58,033 nucleotides of DNA, from positions 1-58,033 of the forward strand of contig NZ_MOWM01000030.1 of the NCBI RefSeq assembly GCF_016082275.1, given 5' to 3'. Under the pieces are notes generated by a model. That model had not been told where the DNA came from, ran no database searches, and saw only the letters and a program-made list of their open reading frames with translations. Made by a program: the position numbers and the translations under genes. This document shows, piece after piece, positions 17,941 through 27,344 of the stretch (its first letter is position 1; each line of letters opens with the position of its first letter). The stretch is from Variovorax sp. E3 (GTDB taxonomy: Bacteria; Pseudomonadota; Gammaproteobacteria; Burkholderiales; Burkholderiaceae_C).

Positions 17941-18498
17941 ATGGATGACATCGTCAAACAGGCACTCGCCAAATGGCCCAACGTGCCGCACTGCTACGGC
18001 TGGCTCGGCCTCGATGCGCGCGGCAACTGGTACATGCGCGACGACCGCACGCAGGCCCAGGGGCCGTTTCGCACGGCCAAGGGCTCGATGCTCAAGCACG
18101 ACAAGCTGATCGACTTCATTCACCGCAACTACGAGCACGACGACGACGGGCAGTGGTTCTTCCAGAACGGGCCGCAGCGCGTGTACGTGGAGCTGGAGGC
18201 CGCGCCGCTGGTGTGGCGCGTGTCGGAAGACGAGACCGGCGCTTTCACTGTCACTTCCCACACCGGCCAGCGGGTCGAAGTGTCGGGCTGCCTGCTCGAC
18301 GAGCACGGCCTGCTCTACCTGGTCGCGCCGATCGGGCTGGGGCTGGTGCATACGCAGGACGTGGGCATTGCGGCCGAGGCCGTCGAACGCGGCCTGTGGA
18401 CGCCGGAGGCCGTGCGGGCCGACGCCTTGCCCGGCCGCTTCGGGCACGTGCTGAGCCCTGCGCAGCGCCACGCCGAAACAGTCACGTCGGCCCCCTGA
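17941..18498 (+). CDS. Conserved hypothetical protein (possibly DUF2946)
   Basis: 185 residues, soluble, no signal peptide. WPNVPHCYGWLGLDARGNWYMRDDRTQ and GPFRTAKGSMLKHDKLIDFIHRNY look like a conserved betaproteobacterial family; later WFFQNGPQRVYVELEAAPLVWR suggests small-molecule binding. I recall this family under a DUF number, probably DUF2946, but am not certain. No function is known to me. A strong terminator follows. Confidence 0.65.
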   Translation: MDDIVKQALAKWPNVPHCYGWLGLDARGNWYMRDDRTQAQGPFRTAKGSMLKHDKLIDFIHRNYEHDDDGQWFFQNGPQRVYVELEAAPLVWRVSEDETGAFTVTSHTGQRVEVSGCLLDEHGLLYLVAPIGLGLVHTQDVGIAAEAVERGLWTPEAVRADALPGRFGHVLSPAQRHAETVTSAP

Positions 18499-18504
18499 AT
18501 GAAA

Positions 18505-18531
18505 AAAGCCGGCGCTGGGCCGGCTTTGTTT
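18505..18531. terminator. Rho-independent terminator
   Basis: AAAGCCGGC pairs with GCCGGCTTT around a 5-base loop and is followed by GTTT; an A-run precedes it, so it can work in both directions between the convergent genes ending at 18498 and 18550. Confidence 0.8.
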
Positions 18532-18549
18532 CAGGACTAGGGAAAACGC

Positions 18550-19185
18550 TTAGTTGGCTGCCGGCGTGCTGGCCGCCGGAGCTGCCGCCGCTGCGGCAGG
18601 AGCGGGGGCTGCGCCTTCCGCCGGAGCTTCCGCGGCGGCCGGACGATCAGGCACCGGGAACTTGGCGCCGCCGGCATTGGCCATGTAGACCACGGCACGG
18701 CCGATTTCGAGGTCTTCGAAGTCGCCGCCACCCTGGGCAGGCATCGCGCCCTTGCCCTTCAGTGCGTGCTCAAGCAGGGTCGGATAGCCCTGGCCGATGC
18801 GCGGGCCCCATGCGGCCGCGTCCTGGAAGTGCGGAGCACCGGGGATGCCGGGCGCGCCGTGGCAGGCAACGCACTGGGCCTTGAACACGGCCTCGCCGGC
18901 CGCCAGCGGGCGGTTGGCGTCGCGGATCTCGATGGCGCCGACCTTCTTCAGGCGCTCGGCCACTTCGCGGTCGCGCGCTTCCTTGGTCACGCCGTACAGC
19001 GACATGTCGCCGCCCTGCGCGGTGCCTGCGGGCTTGTCGCCCGAGACCACGTACGACACCAGACCCACGATGATCAGGATCGGTGCTATGAAGGAGAAAA
19101 ATACCGCGAGCAGCAGTTGCTTCGGGTTCTTGATGGGCCCGGTGTGGGCTTCTTCTGTGGCCTGGTAATGCGGGTCTGCGCTCAT
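18550..19185 (-). CDS. Membrane-anchored cytochrome c (c5-like)
   Basis: 211 residues. A single membrane helix at about 23-48 (LLLAVFFSFIAPILIIVGLV) anchors it to the inner membrane. One haem site CVACH lies at 105-109, with the distal Met likely in KGAMPAQGG. The C-terminal 45 residues are an Ala/Pro linker or tail. ATG 19185 has GAGG 6 bases upstream. It is probably an electron carrier to a terminal oxidase. It stands alone with a promoter and is not part of the pump operon. Confidence 0.85.
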   Translation of the reverse strand: MSADPHYQATEEAHTGPIKNPKQLLLAVFFSFIAPILIIVGLVSYVVSGDKPAGTAQGGDMSLYGVTKEARDREVAERLKKVGAIEIRDANRPLAAGEAVFKAQCVACHGAPGIPGAPHFQDAAAWGPRIGQGYPTLLEHALKGKGAMPAQGGGDFEDLEIGRAVVYMANAGGAKFPVPDRPAAAEAPAEGAAPAPAAAAAAPAASTPAAN

Positions 19186-19239
19186 TGGCGTCCTCAATTA
19201 TCGGGGGCTCGTCGGGGGGCTTGTCCTAACCAACCGGCG

Positions 19240-19245
19240 ATTATA
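19240..19245 (-). promoter_or_regulatory. -10 box of the cytochrome c gene
   Basis: On the minus strand the sequence reads TATAAT, 55 bases before the cytochrome ATG. A -35 box is not clear. It lies just after the hairpin that closes the pump operon. Confidence 0.45.
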
Positions 19246-19252
19246 GAGAGAC

Positions 19253-19274
19253 CCCTTGCCTCAGCGGGCAAGGG
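19253..19274 (-). terminator. Hairpin after the efflux operon
   Basis: CCCTTGCC and GGCAAGGG pair perfectly around a six-base loop, 29 bases beyond the outer membrane factor stop. There is no long U-run, so strength is uncertain. Confidence 0.45.
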
Positions 19275-19302
19275 ACCTACCCTTATCGGACGCCGATGCG
19301 TC

Positions 19303-20723
19303 TCAACCCTTGTCGCGTGTGGCCCAGCCGCCACCCAGCGTCTTGTACAGCGTGACCTGGTTCTGCAGCTGCAGCAGCTGCGTGGTCACCGCCGATTGCT
19401 GCGCCGTGAACAGCGAGCGCTGCGCGTCGAGCAGGTCGAGCGCGCTGGCCACGCCGTTGCGATAGCGCAGGTCGGACAGCTTGAAGCGCACCGCTTCCGC
19501 GTCGGCCTGCGCACGCTGCGCGCGCACCTGCTCGCCCAGCGTGGCGCGGCCCGCCAGGCGTCGGCCACTTCGCGGAACGCCGTCTGGATCGACTTCTCGT
19601 ACTGCGCCACCGCGATCTCGCGCCCGGCCTTGGCCGAGTCGAGCGTGGCGATGTTGCGGCCCGCGTCGAAGATCGGCAGCGTCACCGTGGGCGCGAACGA
19701 CCAGGCCTTGGAGCCGCGGTCGAACAAGCCCGAGAACTCGGTGCTGGTGGTGCCGATGGAGCTGGTCAGCGACACGCGCGGGAAGAAGTTCGCGCGCGCC
19801 GCGCCGATGTTGGCGTTGGCCGCGATCAGCTGCTGCTCGGCCGAACGGATGTCCGGCCGCTCGGCCAGCAGGTCCGAGGGCAGGCCGGCCGGCACGTCGG
19901 GCAGCGGCTGGATGCCGTCCAGGCCCTTGGCGTTGTTCGCCGTGGCCTCGGCCGGCACCGGCGCGCCCAGCAGGAGGGCGAGTGCGTTCTCGTCCTGCGC
20001 GCGCGCACGCTGTTGCTGTGCATAGGCCGCGCGGGCCGTTTCCAGCAGCGAGTTGGCCGACTGGAAGTCGAGCTCGGACGACACGCCGTTGTCGAAGCGC
20101 ATCTTCGTGAGGCGCACCGACTCTTCGCGCGTGACCATGGTCTGGCGCGTGATCTCGAGCAACTGGTCGTCGGCCAGCAGCGTGAGCCAGCCGTTCGCCA
20201 CCGAAGCGATCAGGCTGATCTGCACCGCCTTGCGGGTTTCGTCGGTGGCCAGGTACTGTGCCAGCGCCTGGTCCTTCAGCGCGCGGATGCGGCCGAAGAA
20301 GTCCAGCTCCCAGGCCGTGAAGCCGAAGTTGACGCTGTACTGCGAGGCCACGCTGCCCATGCCGGGCTCGACGCCCTGGTACGGGTTGGGGCCCGAGCGC
20401 GAGCCCGTGCCCGTCAGGCCCAGCGCCGGGAACAGCGCCGAGCGCTCGACCTGGAACTGCGCGCGCGCCTGCTCGATGTTGAGCACCGACACACGCAGGT
20501 CGCGGTTGTTCGCCAGCGCCGTCTGGATCAGGCCCGCCAGCCGCGGGTCGGTGAAAAAGTCCTGCCAGGGCAGGCTGGCCGCGGCCTGGCCGGCCGGCTG
20601 CGCCGGGTCACCCGGGAAGGTGGTCGGCACCGGCGCGGCGGGGCGCTCGTAGGTCGGAATCAGCGAGCAGCCGGCCAGCAGCATTGCCGCTGCCAGGGCT
20701 GTAGGGATCAGTTTCTTAGTCAT
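19303..20723 (-). CDS. RND efflux outer membrane factor, NodT/OprM family lipoprotein (frameshifted)
   Basis: From ATG 20723, MTKKLIPTALAAAMLLAGCS is a lipoprotein signal with lipobox LAGC. Then PTYERPAAPVPTTFPGD, WQDFFTDPRL and FGFTAWELDFFGRIR follow, as in OprM-type channels. Near 19558 the frame changes: FREVADA continues in the next frame as LAGRATLGEQ and VRAQRAQADAEAVRFKLSD to GGGWATRDKG and the stop at 19303. One missing base in the GCC/TGG junction restores 473 residues. The start overlaps the pump gene stop by 8 bases. Confidence 0.88.
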
Positions 20724-23700
20724 GCGTTTTTTCCTCCGAGATGCCGGCGGCTTCGGCGTGCCGCTTGTCGGCCTCGCGCTGGCGCGCGCTGCCCTTGAAC
20801 AGGCTGCGCACCACCACGAAGAACACCGGCACGAAGATCACGGCCAGGGCCGTACCCGTCACCATGCCGCCCAGCACGCCAGTGCCGATGGCACGCTGGC
20901 TGGCCGAGCCCGCGCCCGAGGCGAGCACCAGCGGCACCACGCCCAGGCCGAAGGCCAGCGAGGTCATCACGATCGGGCGGAACCGCAGGTGCGCGGCGGC
21001 CAGTGCCGATTCGATGACGCCCTTGCCCTGCGCCTGCAGGTCCTTGGCGAACTCGATGATCAGAATCGCGTTCTTCGCGGAGAGGCCGATGATGGTGATC
21101 AGCCCCACCTGGAAGTACACGTCGTTCGAATAGGCGCGCAGCATCGTTGCCAGCAGCACGCCCAGCACGCCCAGCGGCACCACCAGAATCACCGACAGCG
21201 GGATCGACCAGCTCTCGTACAGCGCGGCCAGGCACAGGAACACCGCCAGGATCGCGAAGCCGTACAGCACGATGGCTTGCGAGCCCGCGAGCTTTTCTTC
21301 ACGCGACTGGCCGGTCCATTCGAAGCCGAAGCCTTGCGGCAGCTGCGAGGCGAGCTTTTCCATCTCGGCCATCGCGGCGCCCGTGCTGTAGCCGGCGGCC
21401 GCGTCGCCGCTGATGCGGATCGCGGGGTAGCCGTTGTAGCGCACCGTTTGCGTGGCGCCCGTGACCCACTTGGTGGTCGCGAAGGCCGACAGCGGCACCG
21501 GCAGGCCCTGCGAGTTGCTGGCGTTCAGCTTGAGCAGGTCGTCGGGTTGCATCCGCGCCGGCGCGTCGGCCTGCACCACCACGCGCTGCAGGCGGCCGCG
21601 GTTCGGGAAGTCGTTGATGTAGCTCGAACCCAGGCCGGTCGACAGCGTGTTGTTGATCGCGTCGAAGCTCACGCCCAGGGCGTTGGCCTTGTCGCGGTCG
21701 ATGTCGATCTGCAGCTGCGGCGCGTCTTCCAGGCCGTCAGGGCGAACCTGCGACAGGATCTTGCTCTGCCCGGCCATGCCCAGCAGCTGGTTGCGTGCGT
21801 TGATCAGCGCTTCGTGGCCCGCGCCCGAACGGTCCTGCAGGCGGAAGCTGAAGCCGCTGGCGTTGCCCAGCTCGGGAATGGGCGGCGGGCTCAGCGGGTA
21901 GATGAAGGCGTCGCGGATGCCCGACAGCGCACCGAAGGCTCGGCCGGCCAGCGCGCTGGCCGAGTGGGCCGGGTCCTTGCGCTCGTCCCAGTCCTTCAGC
22001 GTCACGAAGGCAAGGCCCGCGTTCTGGCCCTGGCCCGAGAAGCTGAAGCCCATCACGCCCACCATGCTCTGCACTTCGGGTTGCTTCAGGATGAAGCCCT
22101 CGACCTGCTGCATGACCGACAGCGCGCGCTCTTGCGTGGCGCCCGGGGGCAGCTGCACGTTCACGATGATGTTGCCCTGGTCTTCCTGCGGCAGGAACGA
22201 GCTGGGCAGGCGGGTGTAGGTGAACACCACCGCGCCGATGATCGCGACGTAGATGACCAGGTAGCGCGCGGCGCGGCGCAGCACGCGCGCAACGACGCTT
22301 TCATAGCCCTTGGCCGTGCGCGCGAAGCCGCGGTTGAACCAGCCGAAGAAGCCGGTCTTCTCGTGGTGGTGGCCTGCTTCCACGGGCTTGAGCAGCGTGG
22401 CGCACAGCGCCGGCGTGAGCGACAGCGCCATGAACGCCGAGAAGCCGATCGACGCCACCATCACCGCCGAGAACTGGCGGTAGATGTTGCCGGTCGAACC
22501 CGCGAAGAACGCGAGCGGCACGAACACCGAGATCAGCACCACGGTCACGCCGATGATGGCGCCCGAGATCTGGCGCATGGCCTTGCGCGTGGCTTCGAGC
22601 GGCGACAGCCCCTCCTCGCTCATGATGCGCTCGACGTTCTCCACCACCACGATGGCGTCGTCCACCACGATACCGATCACCAGCACCATGCCGAACATGG
22701 TCAGCACGTTGATCGAGAAGCCCAGCGCCAGCAGCGAGGCGAAGGTGCCCAGCAGCGCGATCGGCACCACGATGGTCGGGATGATCGTGTAGCGCCAGTT
22801 CTGCAGGAACAGGAACATCACCACGAACACCAGCGCCACGGCTTCCAGCAGCGTCTTGACCACTTCGGTGATCGAGATCTGCACGAAGCGCGAGCTGTCG
22901 TACGGAATGGCCCACTTCACGCCCTGCGGGAAGTAGCGCTCCAGCTCGGCCATCTTGGCGCGGATCGCCTTGGCCGACTGCAGCGCGTTGCCGTTGGGCG
23001 TGGGCTGCACGCCCACGCCGACCGCCGGCACGCCGTTCAGGCGCGCCGAGGTGGCGTACGACTGGCCGCCGAGTTCGACCCGGGCCACGTCCTTCAGCCG
23101 CACGGTCGAGCCGTCGGTGTTGGCGCGCAGCACGATGTTCTTGAACTGGTCGACGTTGGCGAGCTGGCCGTTCACCACCACCGTGGCCGCGATGGCCTGG
23201 CCGGGAATGTTGGGCAGGTCGCCGATGGTGCCCGAGGACACCTGGGCGTTCTGTGCGCGGATGGCGTTGTTGACGTCGGTGGCCGACAGGTTGTAGCCCT
23301 GCAGCTTGGCCGGGTCGATCCAGATGCGCATGGCGTTTTCGGAGCCGAACAGCTGGGCCTGGCCCACGCCGACCACGCGCTGCAGCTCGGGCACGACGTT
23401 GCGCGCCGCGTAGTCGCCGAGCGCCACCGGGTCGAAGTTCGGGTTGTCCGAGGACAGCATCACGAACATCAGGAAGTTGTTGCGCGACTTGTCCACGCGC
23501 ACGCCCTGCTGCGTCACGGCGGCGGGCAGGCGCGGCGTCGCGCGCGACAGCCGGTTCTGCACGTCCACCTGCGCCAGGTCGTCGTTGGTGCCGGCCTCGA
23601 AGCTGATCGTGATGGAGCCGGTGCCGTCGGCCTGGGCCACCGACTCCATGTAGATCAGGCCCGGCGAGCCGTTCATTTCACGCTCGATGACGGACAGCAC

Positions 23701-23881
23701 GCTGTCCTCGAGCGTCTGGGCCGAGGCGCCGGGGTAGGCGACGTTGATGACGATGGCGGGCGGTGCCACCGGCGGGTACTGCGAGATCGGCAGCTGGGTG
23801 ATTGCCACGCCGCCCACCACGAGGATGAACAGTGCGATCACCCACGCGAAGATCGGGCGGTCGATAAAAAAATTTGGCCAT
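20716..23881 (-). CDS. RND multidrug efflux transporter, AcrB/MexB type (frameshifted at codon 6)
   Basis: About 1054 residues, the inner membrane proton-driven pump. The conserved Asp pair in transmembrane helix 4 is in GIVVDDAIVVVENVERIM. Typical stretches include PISQYPPVAPP, GSPGLIYMESVAQADGTG and SLTPALCATLLKP. ATG 23881 reads MAKFF and then the frame is lost in a run of seven T (23865-23871 on the minus strand); with six T it reads MAKFFIDRPIFAWVIALF, the exact family start. An internal start at 23841 would drop part of the first membrane helix. It lies between adaptor and outer membrane factor in one operon. Confidence 0.93.
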
Positions 23882-23899
23882 TTGCGGGCGCGCTCCTGA

Positions 23900-25177
23900 T
23901 TACTTCTTCTCGCCCGCGGCCGGGGCTGCCGGTGCGGCGGCGCCAGCGGGGGCGGCGGCGGCCGGGGCGGCCGCTGCGTTCGGGTTCGGCTTGGTCCACG
24001 GCACCGCCTTCACGGGCGTGCCGGGCGGCATCATCTGCAGCTTCTGGAAGCCGTCGACCATCACCTGTTCGCCGGCCTTCAGGCCGTCGAGCACCACCCA
24101 CTGGTTGTCCTTGGCGGCGCTGATCTTCACCGTGCGCTTGGCCAGCTTGCCGTCCTTGTCGACCACGGTCACGGTGTCGCCCTGCTGGGTGCGCGTGACG
24201 GCCTGCTGCGGCAGCGTGATCGCGTTGGTGGCTTGCGCCTGCTCGAGCTTCACGCGAACGTAGAGGCCGGGCAGCAGCTCGCCCTTGGGGTTGGGCACTT
24301 CGGCGCGCAGCGTGATCTGGCCGGTGGTCGAGTCGACCGTGAGGTCGGAGAACAGCAGCTTGCCTTCCAGCGGGTAGTCGGAGCCGTCTTCCAGCACCAC
24401 GCGGACGCTGGCGGCTTCTTCGCCGCCGGCGCGCTTGTACTGGCCGTCGGCCAGCGCGCGGCGCAGCTTCAGCACGTCGGAGGCCGACTGCGTGAAGTTG
24501 ACGTACACGGGGTTGATCTGCTGCACCACGGCCAGCTCGGTGGCGTCGCCCTGGCCCACCAGCGCGCCTTCGGTCACGAGGGCGCGGCCGATGCGGCCCG
24601 CGATGGGCGAGGTCACGTCGGCGTAGCCGAGGTTGATCTTGGCGGTCTGCACGGCGGCGCGGCCGGCGGCCACGTCGGCTTCGGCCGTCTTCTGCGAGGC
24701 CACGGCCGTCGCGTATTCCTGCTTGCTCACGGCGTTGGCTTCCACCAGCGGCTTGTAGCGGTCGGCCAGGGCCTTGGCCTGCACGGCGTTGGCCTCGGCG
24801 CGGGCCAGCGTGGCCTGGGCGTTCTGCGAGGCCGCCACCAGCGGTGCCGGGTCGATGCGGAACAGCAGCTGGCCGGCCTTCACGTCGCTGCCTTCGCGGA
24901 ATTCGCGTTTCAGCAGGATGCCCGAGGCGCGGGCGCGGACCTGGGCGATGCGCGAGGCCTCGAGGCGGCCGGGCAGCTCGGTGACGAGGCCGACATCGGT
25001 CGGTGCCGCCACCACCACGCCGACTTCGGGCGCCGGGTGGGCGCCGCCGCCGGGGCCGCCGGCACCTGCGGGCGCGTCGCTCTTGCCACAGCCCGCGAGG
25101 ACCAGCAGGACGACGGCGGCCACGGTCGCGAGACGCGGCGAAAAGGACGATTGACGCGAAACATGCAGGAGAGGCAT
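23900..25177 (-). CDS. RND efflux periplasmic adaptor lipoprotein, AcrA/MexA type
   Basis: 425 residues. LATVAAVVLLVLAGCGKSD is a signal with lipobox LAGC. The order lipoyl half, coiled coil (ANAVQAKALADRYKPLVEAN), second lipoyl half (GYADVTSPIAGRIGRALVTEG) and beta barrel matches membrane fusion proteins. The C-terminal tail is Ala/Pro-rich and longer than usual. It is the first gene of the pump operon and starts divergently from the TetR gene. Confidence 0.93.
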   Translation of the reverse strand: MPLLHVSRQSSFSPRLATVAAVVLLVLAGCGKSDAPAGAGGPGGGAHPAPEVGVVVAAPTDVGLVTELPGRLEASRIAQVRARASGILLKREFREGSDVKAGQLLFRIDPAPLVAASQNAQATLARAEANAVQAKALADRYKPLVEANAVSKQEYATAVASQKTAEADVAAGRAAVQTAKINLGYADVTSPIAGRIGRALVTEGALVGQGDATELAVVQQINPVYVNFTQSASDVLKLRRALADGQYKRAGGEEAASVRVVLEDGSDYPLEGKLLFSDLTVDSTTGQITLRAEVPNPKGELLPGLYVRVKLEQAQATNAITLPQQAVTRTQQGDTVTVVDKDGKLAKRTVKISAAKDNQWVVLDGLKAGEQVMVDGFQKLQMMPPGTPVKAVPWTKPNPNAAAAPAAAAPAGAAAPAAPAAGEKK

Positions 25178-25274
25178 GCGATTCCTTTGAAGCGAAGACG
25201 GGAGATGGCGCGTTCGCGGAACGCGAACCGGAAACCTGTACAGCCAGGCGGGCCATCGGGGAAGCCCGGTAGTT

Positions 25275-25298
25275 TACATACATTCATGGATGTATAGT
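25275..25298. promoter_or_regulatory. AcrR-type operator between adaptor gene and tetR
   Basis: ATACATTCATGGATGTAT is a perfect inverted repeat (ATACAT/ATGTAT) that resembles the E. coli AcrR operator core, TACATACATTTATGAATGTATGTA, at 19 of 24 positions by eye. It is centred in the 183-base divergent intergenic region, so it can control both the pump operon and the repressor gene. Confidence 0.72.
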
Positions 25299-25360
25299 GA
25301 CAGCCACGCAATGGCCCCACGATACGTAAAGGGCGTTGCCTTTACAAATCAGGAGACTTG

Positions 25361-26029
25361 GTGGCACGTCGTACGAAGGAAGAAGCAATGGCCACGCGTC
25401 ATCGGTTGCTCGATGCCGCGGAGCTGCTGTTTCAGGCGCAAGGGGTTTCGCAGACCACGCTGCAGCAGATCGCGCAGCAGGCCGGCGCGACCCGCGGCGC
25501 CATCTATTGGCATTTCAAGGACAAGGCCGACCTGTTCAACGCCATGATGGAGCGCGTCATCCTGCCGCTCGAGGCCGGGCCGAAGGCCGCCGTTGCCAAC
25601 GGCACCGACGACCCCCTGGCCGAAATCGAAGAGGGCATGGCCCACGCCCTGACCCTCATGACCACCGACCCGCAGGTGCGCCGCGTGTTCGACATCGCCA
25701 CCCACAAGGTCGAGTACACGCACGACATGGCCTCGGTGCAGCAGCGCCACCTGGACGCCCGCAACGCCTGCATCGGCGACTTCGAAAAAGCCCTGCGGCT
25801 GGCCGCGCGCCGCGCGCACATCAAGCTGCCGGTGCCCGGCGCCGTGGCGGCGCAGGGGCTGCACGCCCTCATCAGCGGGCTCATCCAGAACTGGCTGCTC
25901 GACCCCGAGGGCTTCGACCTCGTGCCCACCGGCAGGCGCACTTTCCGGGTCTATCTGGCGGGTCTGGGCTTCGGCCGCGCACAGTGCGGCGCGGCTGTTG
26001 TGCACGAAGCCGAAACCCTCGTCGCCTGA
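25361..26029 (+). CDS. TetR/AcrR-family repressor of the adjacent efflux pump
   Basis: 222 residues. MARRTKEEAMATRHRLLDAAELLF and TTLQQIAQQAGATRGAIYWHF form the TetR helix-turn-helix in the AcrR/TtgR subfamily, which binds drugs through the C-terminal domain. GTG 25361 is chosen because AGGAG sits 5 bases upstream; TTG 25358 is too close. It is divergent from the pump, with the operator between. Confidence 0.88.
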   Translation: MARRTKEEAMATRHRLLDAAELLFQAQGVSQTTLQQIAQQAGATRGAIYWHFKDKADLFNAMMERVILPLEAGPKAAVANGTDDPLAEIEEGMAHALTLMTTDPQVRRVFDIATHKVEYTHDMASVQQRHLDARNACIGDFEKALRLAARRAHIKLPVPGAVAAQGLHALISGLIQNWLLDPEGFDLVPTGRRTFRVYLAGLGFGRAQCGAAVVHEAETLVA

Positions 26030-26044
26030 TAGGCGATAATGCGT

Positions 26045-26066
26045 GGCTCCGGTGATTGCCGGAGCC
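26045..26066 (+). other. Hairpin between tetR and tRNA-Arg
   Basis: GGCTCCGG pairs with CCGGAGCC around a six-base loop. No U-run follows. It may end the tetR transcript or set the 5' boundary of the tRNA precursor. Confidence 0.35.
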
Positions 26067-26070
26067 CTCT

Positions 26071-26145
26071 CTCGCTGTATTTCAACGGATAGAATTCGGC
26101 CCTCCGAAGGCTGAGATCCAGGTTCGATTCCTGGCGGCGGGACCA
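26071..26145 (+). tRNA. tRNA-Arg (anticodon CCG)
   Basis: 75 bases with encoded CCA. Acceptor CTCGCTG (26071-26077) pairs with CGGCGGG (26135-26141) using two G-U pairs. The D arm is TTTC-AACGGATA-GAAT, the anticodon stem CGGCC/GGCTG with loop CTCCGAA, giving anticodon CCG. The T arm is CCAGG-TTCGATT-CCTGG. The discriminator is A. A Rho-independent terminator follows at once. Confidence 0.9.
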
Positions 26146-26151
26146 CATATC

Positions 26152-26186
26152 AAACCGGAAGCTCTCAAAGGCTCCCGGTTTTTTTT
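26152..26186 (+). terminator. Terminator of tRNA-Arg
   Basis: AAACCGG-A-AGC pairs with GCT-C-CCGGTT and runs into eight T. It ends the tRNA transcript. Confidence 0.8.
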
Positions 26187-26198
26187 CTTCCCCCACAC

Positions 26199-26423
26199 AT
26201 GACGGAGTTGACTGATCTGGACGAGGCCAGCCTGGCCGCGCATGCCGCGGAATGGCGGCGCCGCGCATTGCGCGGAGAGAAAAAAGCGCGCGGCATCGCC
26301 CACGCGCTCGAAACCGAAATGCGGCGCCGCTGCGGCGACTCGATCGCGCCCTCGAACGCCGACCTCGACACCCGCCCGCTCGCGCTGCGCCAGGCACCGC
26401 GCCCCTGGTGGAAATTCTGGTGA
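26199..26423 (+). CDS. Small hypothetical protein with aromatic C-terminus
   Basis: 74 residues, starting MTELTDLDEASLAAHAAEWR, strongly charged and helical, ending in the aromatic tail PRPWWKFW. No signal peptide. The tail suggests membrane-surface or partner binding. I do not recognise a characterised family. It follows the tRNA terminator and converges with the AraC gene. Confidence 0.6.
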   Translation: MTELTDLDEASLAAHAAEWRRRALRGEKKARGIAHALETEMRRRCGDSIAPSNADLDTRPLALRQAPRPWWKFW

Positions 26424-26457
26424 GCCTGTAGCCGCGGCCGGCCGCGGCCCGGTGCGG

Positions 26458-27225
26458 CTACGCCATCGTGAAGTGCGAGGGCGGTCGGCCCAGCGTCTTG
26501 CGGAACATCGTCGAGAACGCCCCCGGGCTGTCGTAGCCCATGTCCAGCGCCACGGTGGTCACCGGCTCGCCCGCCGCGAGCCGCGACAGCGCCACCAGCA
26601 CGCAGGCGCGCTGGCGCCACCTGCCGAAGGCCATGCCCGTCTCGAGGCTGAAGCGGCGGTTGAAGGTGCGCTCGCTGACGTTCAGTTGCCCGGCCCACGT
26701 CGCCGGCGGTGCGTGAATGTCGGGCCGGCGAAGAAATTCCACGCACAGCCCCGCCAGCGCCGCCTCGCGCGGCAGCGGCACGTGCAGCAGCGGCAGTGCT
26801 TCGGCGCCCGCCACCTCATGCAGCACGAGCTTCATCAGCACGCCGTCGCGGCCCTGCCTGTCGTACTTGACGGGCACCTCGATCGCTTCCATCAGCAACT
26901 GGCGCAGCAGCGGCGACACGTTCAGCACCTCGCACTGGTCGCCCTTGCGCGGTGCGTCGCGCGGCTCGATGTAGAGGCTGCGCGTGCTCACGCCGAGCAT
27001 GCGCACGCGGTGCGGCTTGCCGGCCGGAATCCACACGCCGCGCTGCGGCGGCACCACCCATGCGCCGTCGTCGGTGCCCACTTCCATCACGCCCGTGGCG
27101 CCGTACAGCAACTGCGCGCGCCGGTGGCTGTGCGTGTGCAGCATCGTGCCCGGCGGGTAGTCGGTGCCGATGGCCAGCACCGGGCGGGCGATGGCATCCA
27201 CGGAAGCGAGCGGAACATTGCGCAT
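26458..27225 (-). CDS. AraC-family transcriptional regulator
   Basis: 255 residues. The N-terminal cupin (GTMLHTHSHRRAQLLYGATG, then PPQRGVWIPAGKPH) senses a ligand; the C-terminal double helix-turn-helix ends with VALDMGYDSPGAFSTMFRK and LGRPPSHF. ATG 27225 is preferred; a TTG at 27261 would extend it. It is divergent from the TSUP permease at 27345 and is likely to regulate it (inference from position). Confidence 0.87.
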   Translation of the reverse strand: MRNVPLASVDAIARPVLAIGTDYPPGTMLHTHSHRRAQLLYGATGVMEVGTDDGAWVVPPQRGVWIPAGKPHRVRMLGVSTRSLYIEPRDAPRKGDQCEVLNVSPLLRQLLMEAIEVPVKYDRQGRDGVLMKLVLHEVAGAEALPLLHVPLPREAALAGLCVEFLRRPDIHAPPATWAGQLNVSERTFNRRFSLETGMAFGRWRQRACVLVALSRLAAGEPVTTVALDMGYDSPGAFSTMFRKTLGRPPSHFTMA

Positions 27226-27344
27226 GGCGGGCCGGAAAAAAGGAGGTTGGCAAAAACGCAAACATTATTGGCTTACATGCGCAAGCACGCCAAGCCATGC
27301 CGACCTATCGTGACGCTCTTGTTCCACGTGTCCAGGAGTGTTTC

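Noticed and set aside
20722..24123. A plus-strand open frame of 1133 codons opposite the RND pump
   Set aside because: It is the antisense shadow of a clearly conserved AcrB-type gene; its translation is His/Arg-rich without domains.
25361..26029. TetR protein as the RutR regulator
   Set aside because: It is divergent from the efflux pump with an AcrR-like operator between, and its N-terminus fits AcrR/TtgR. RutR is not in the window.
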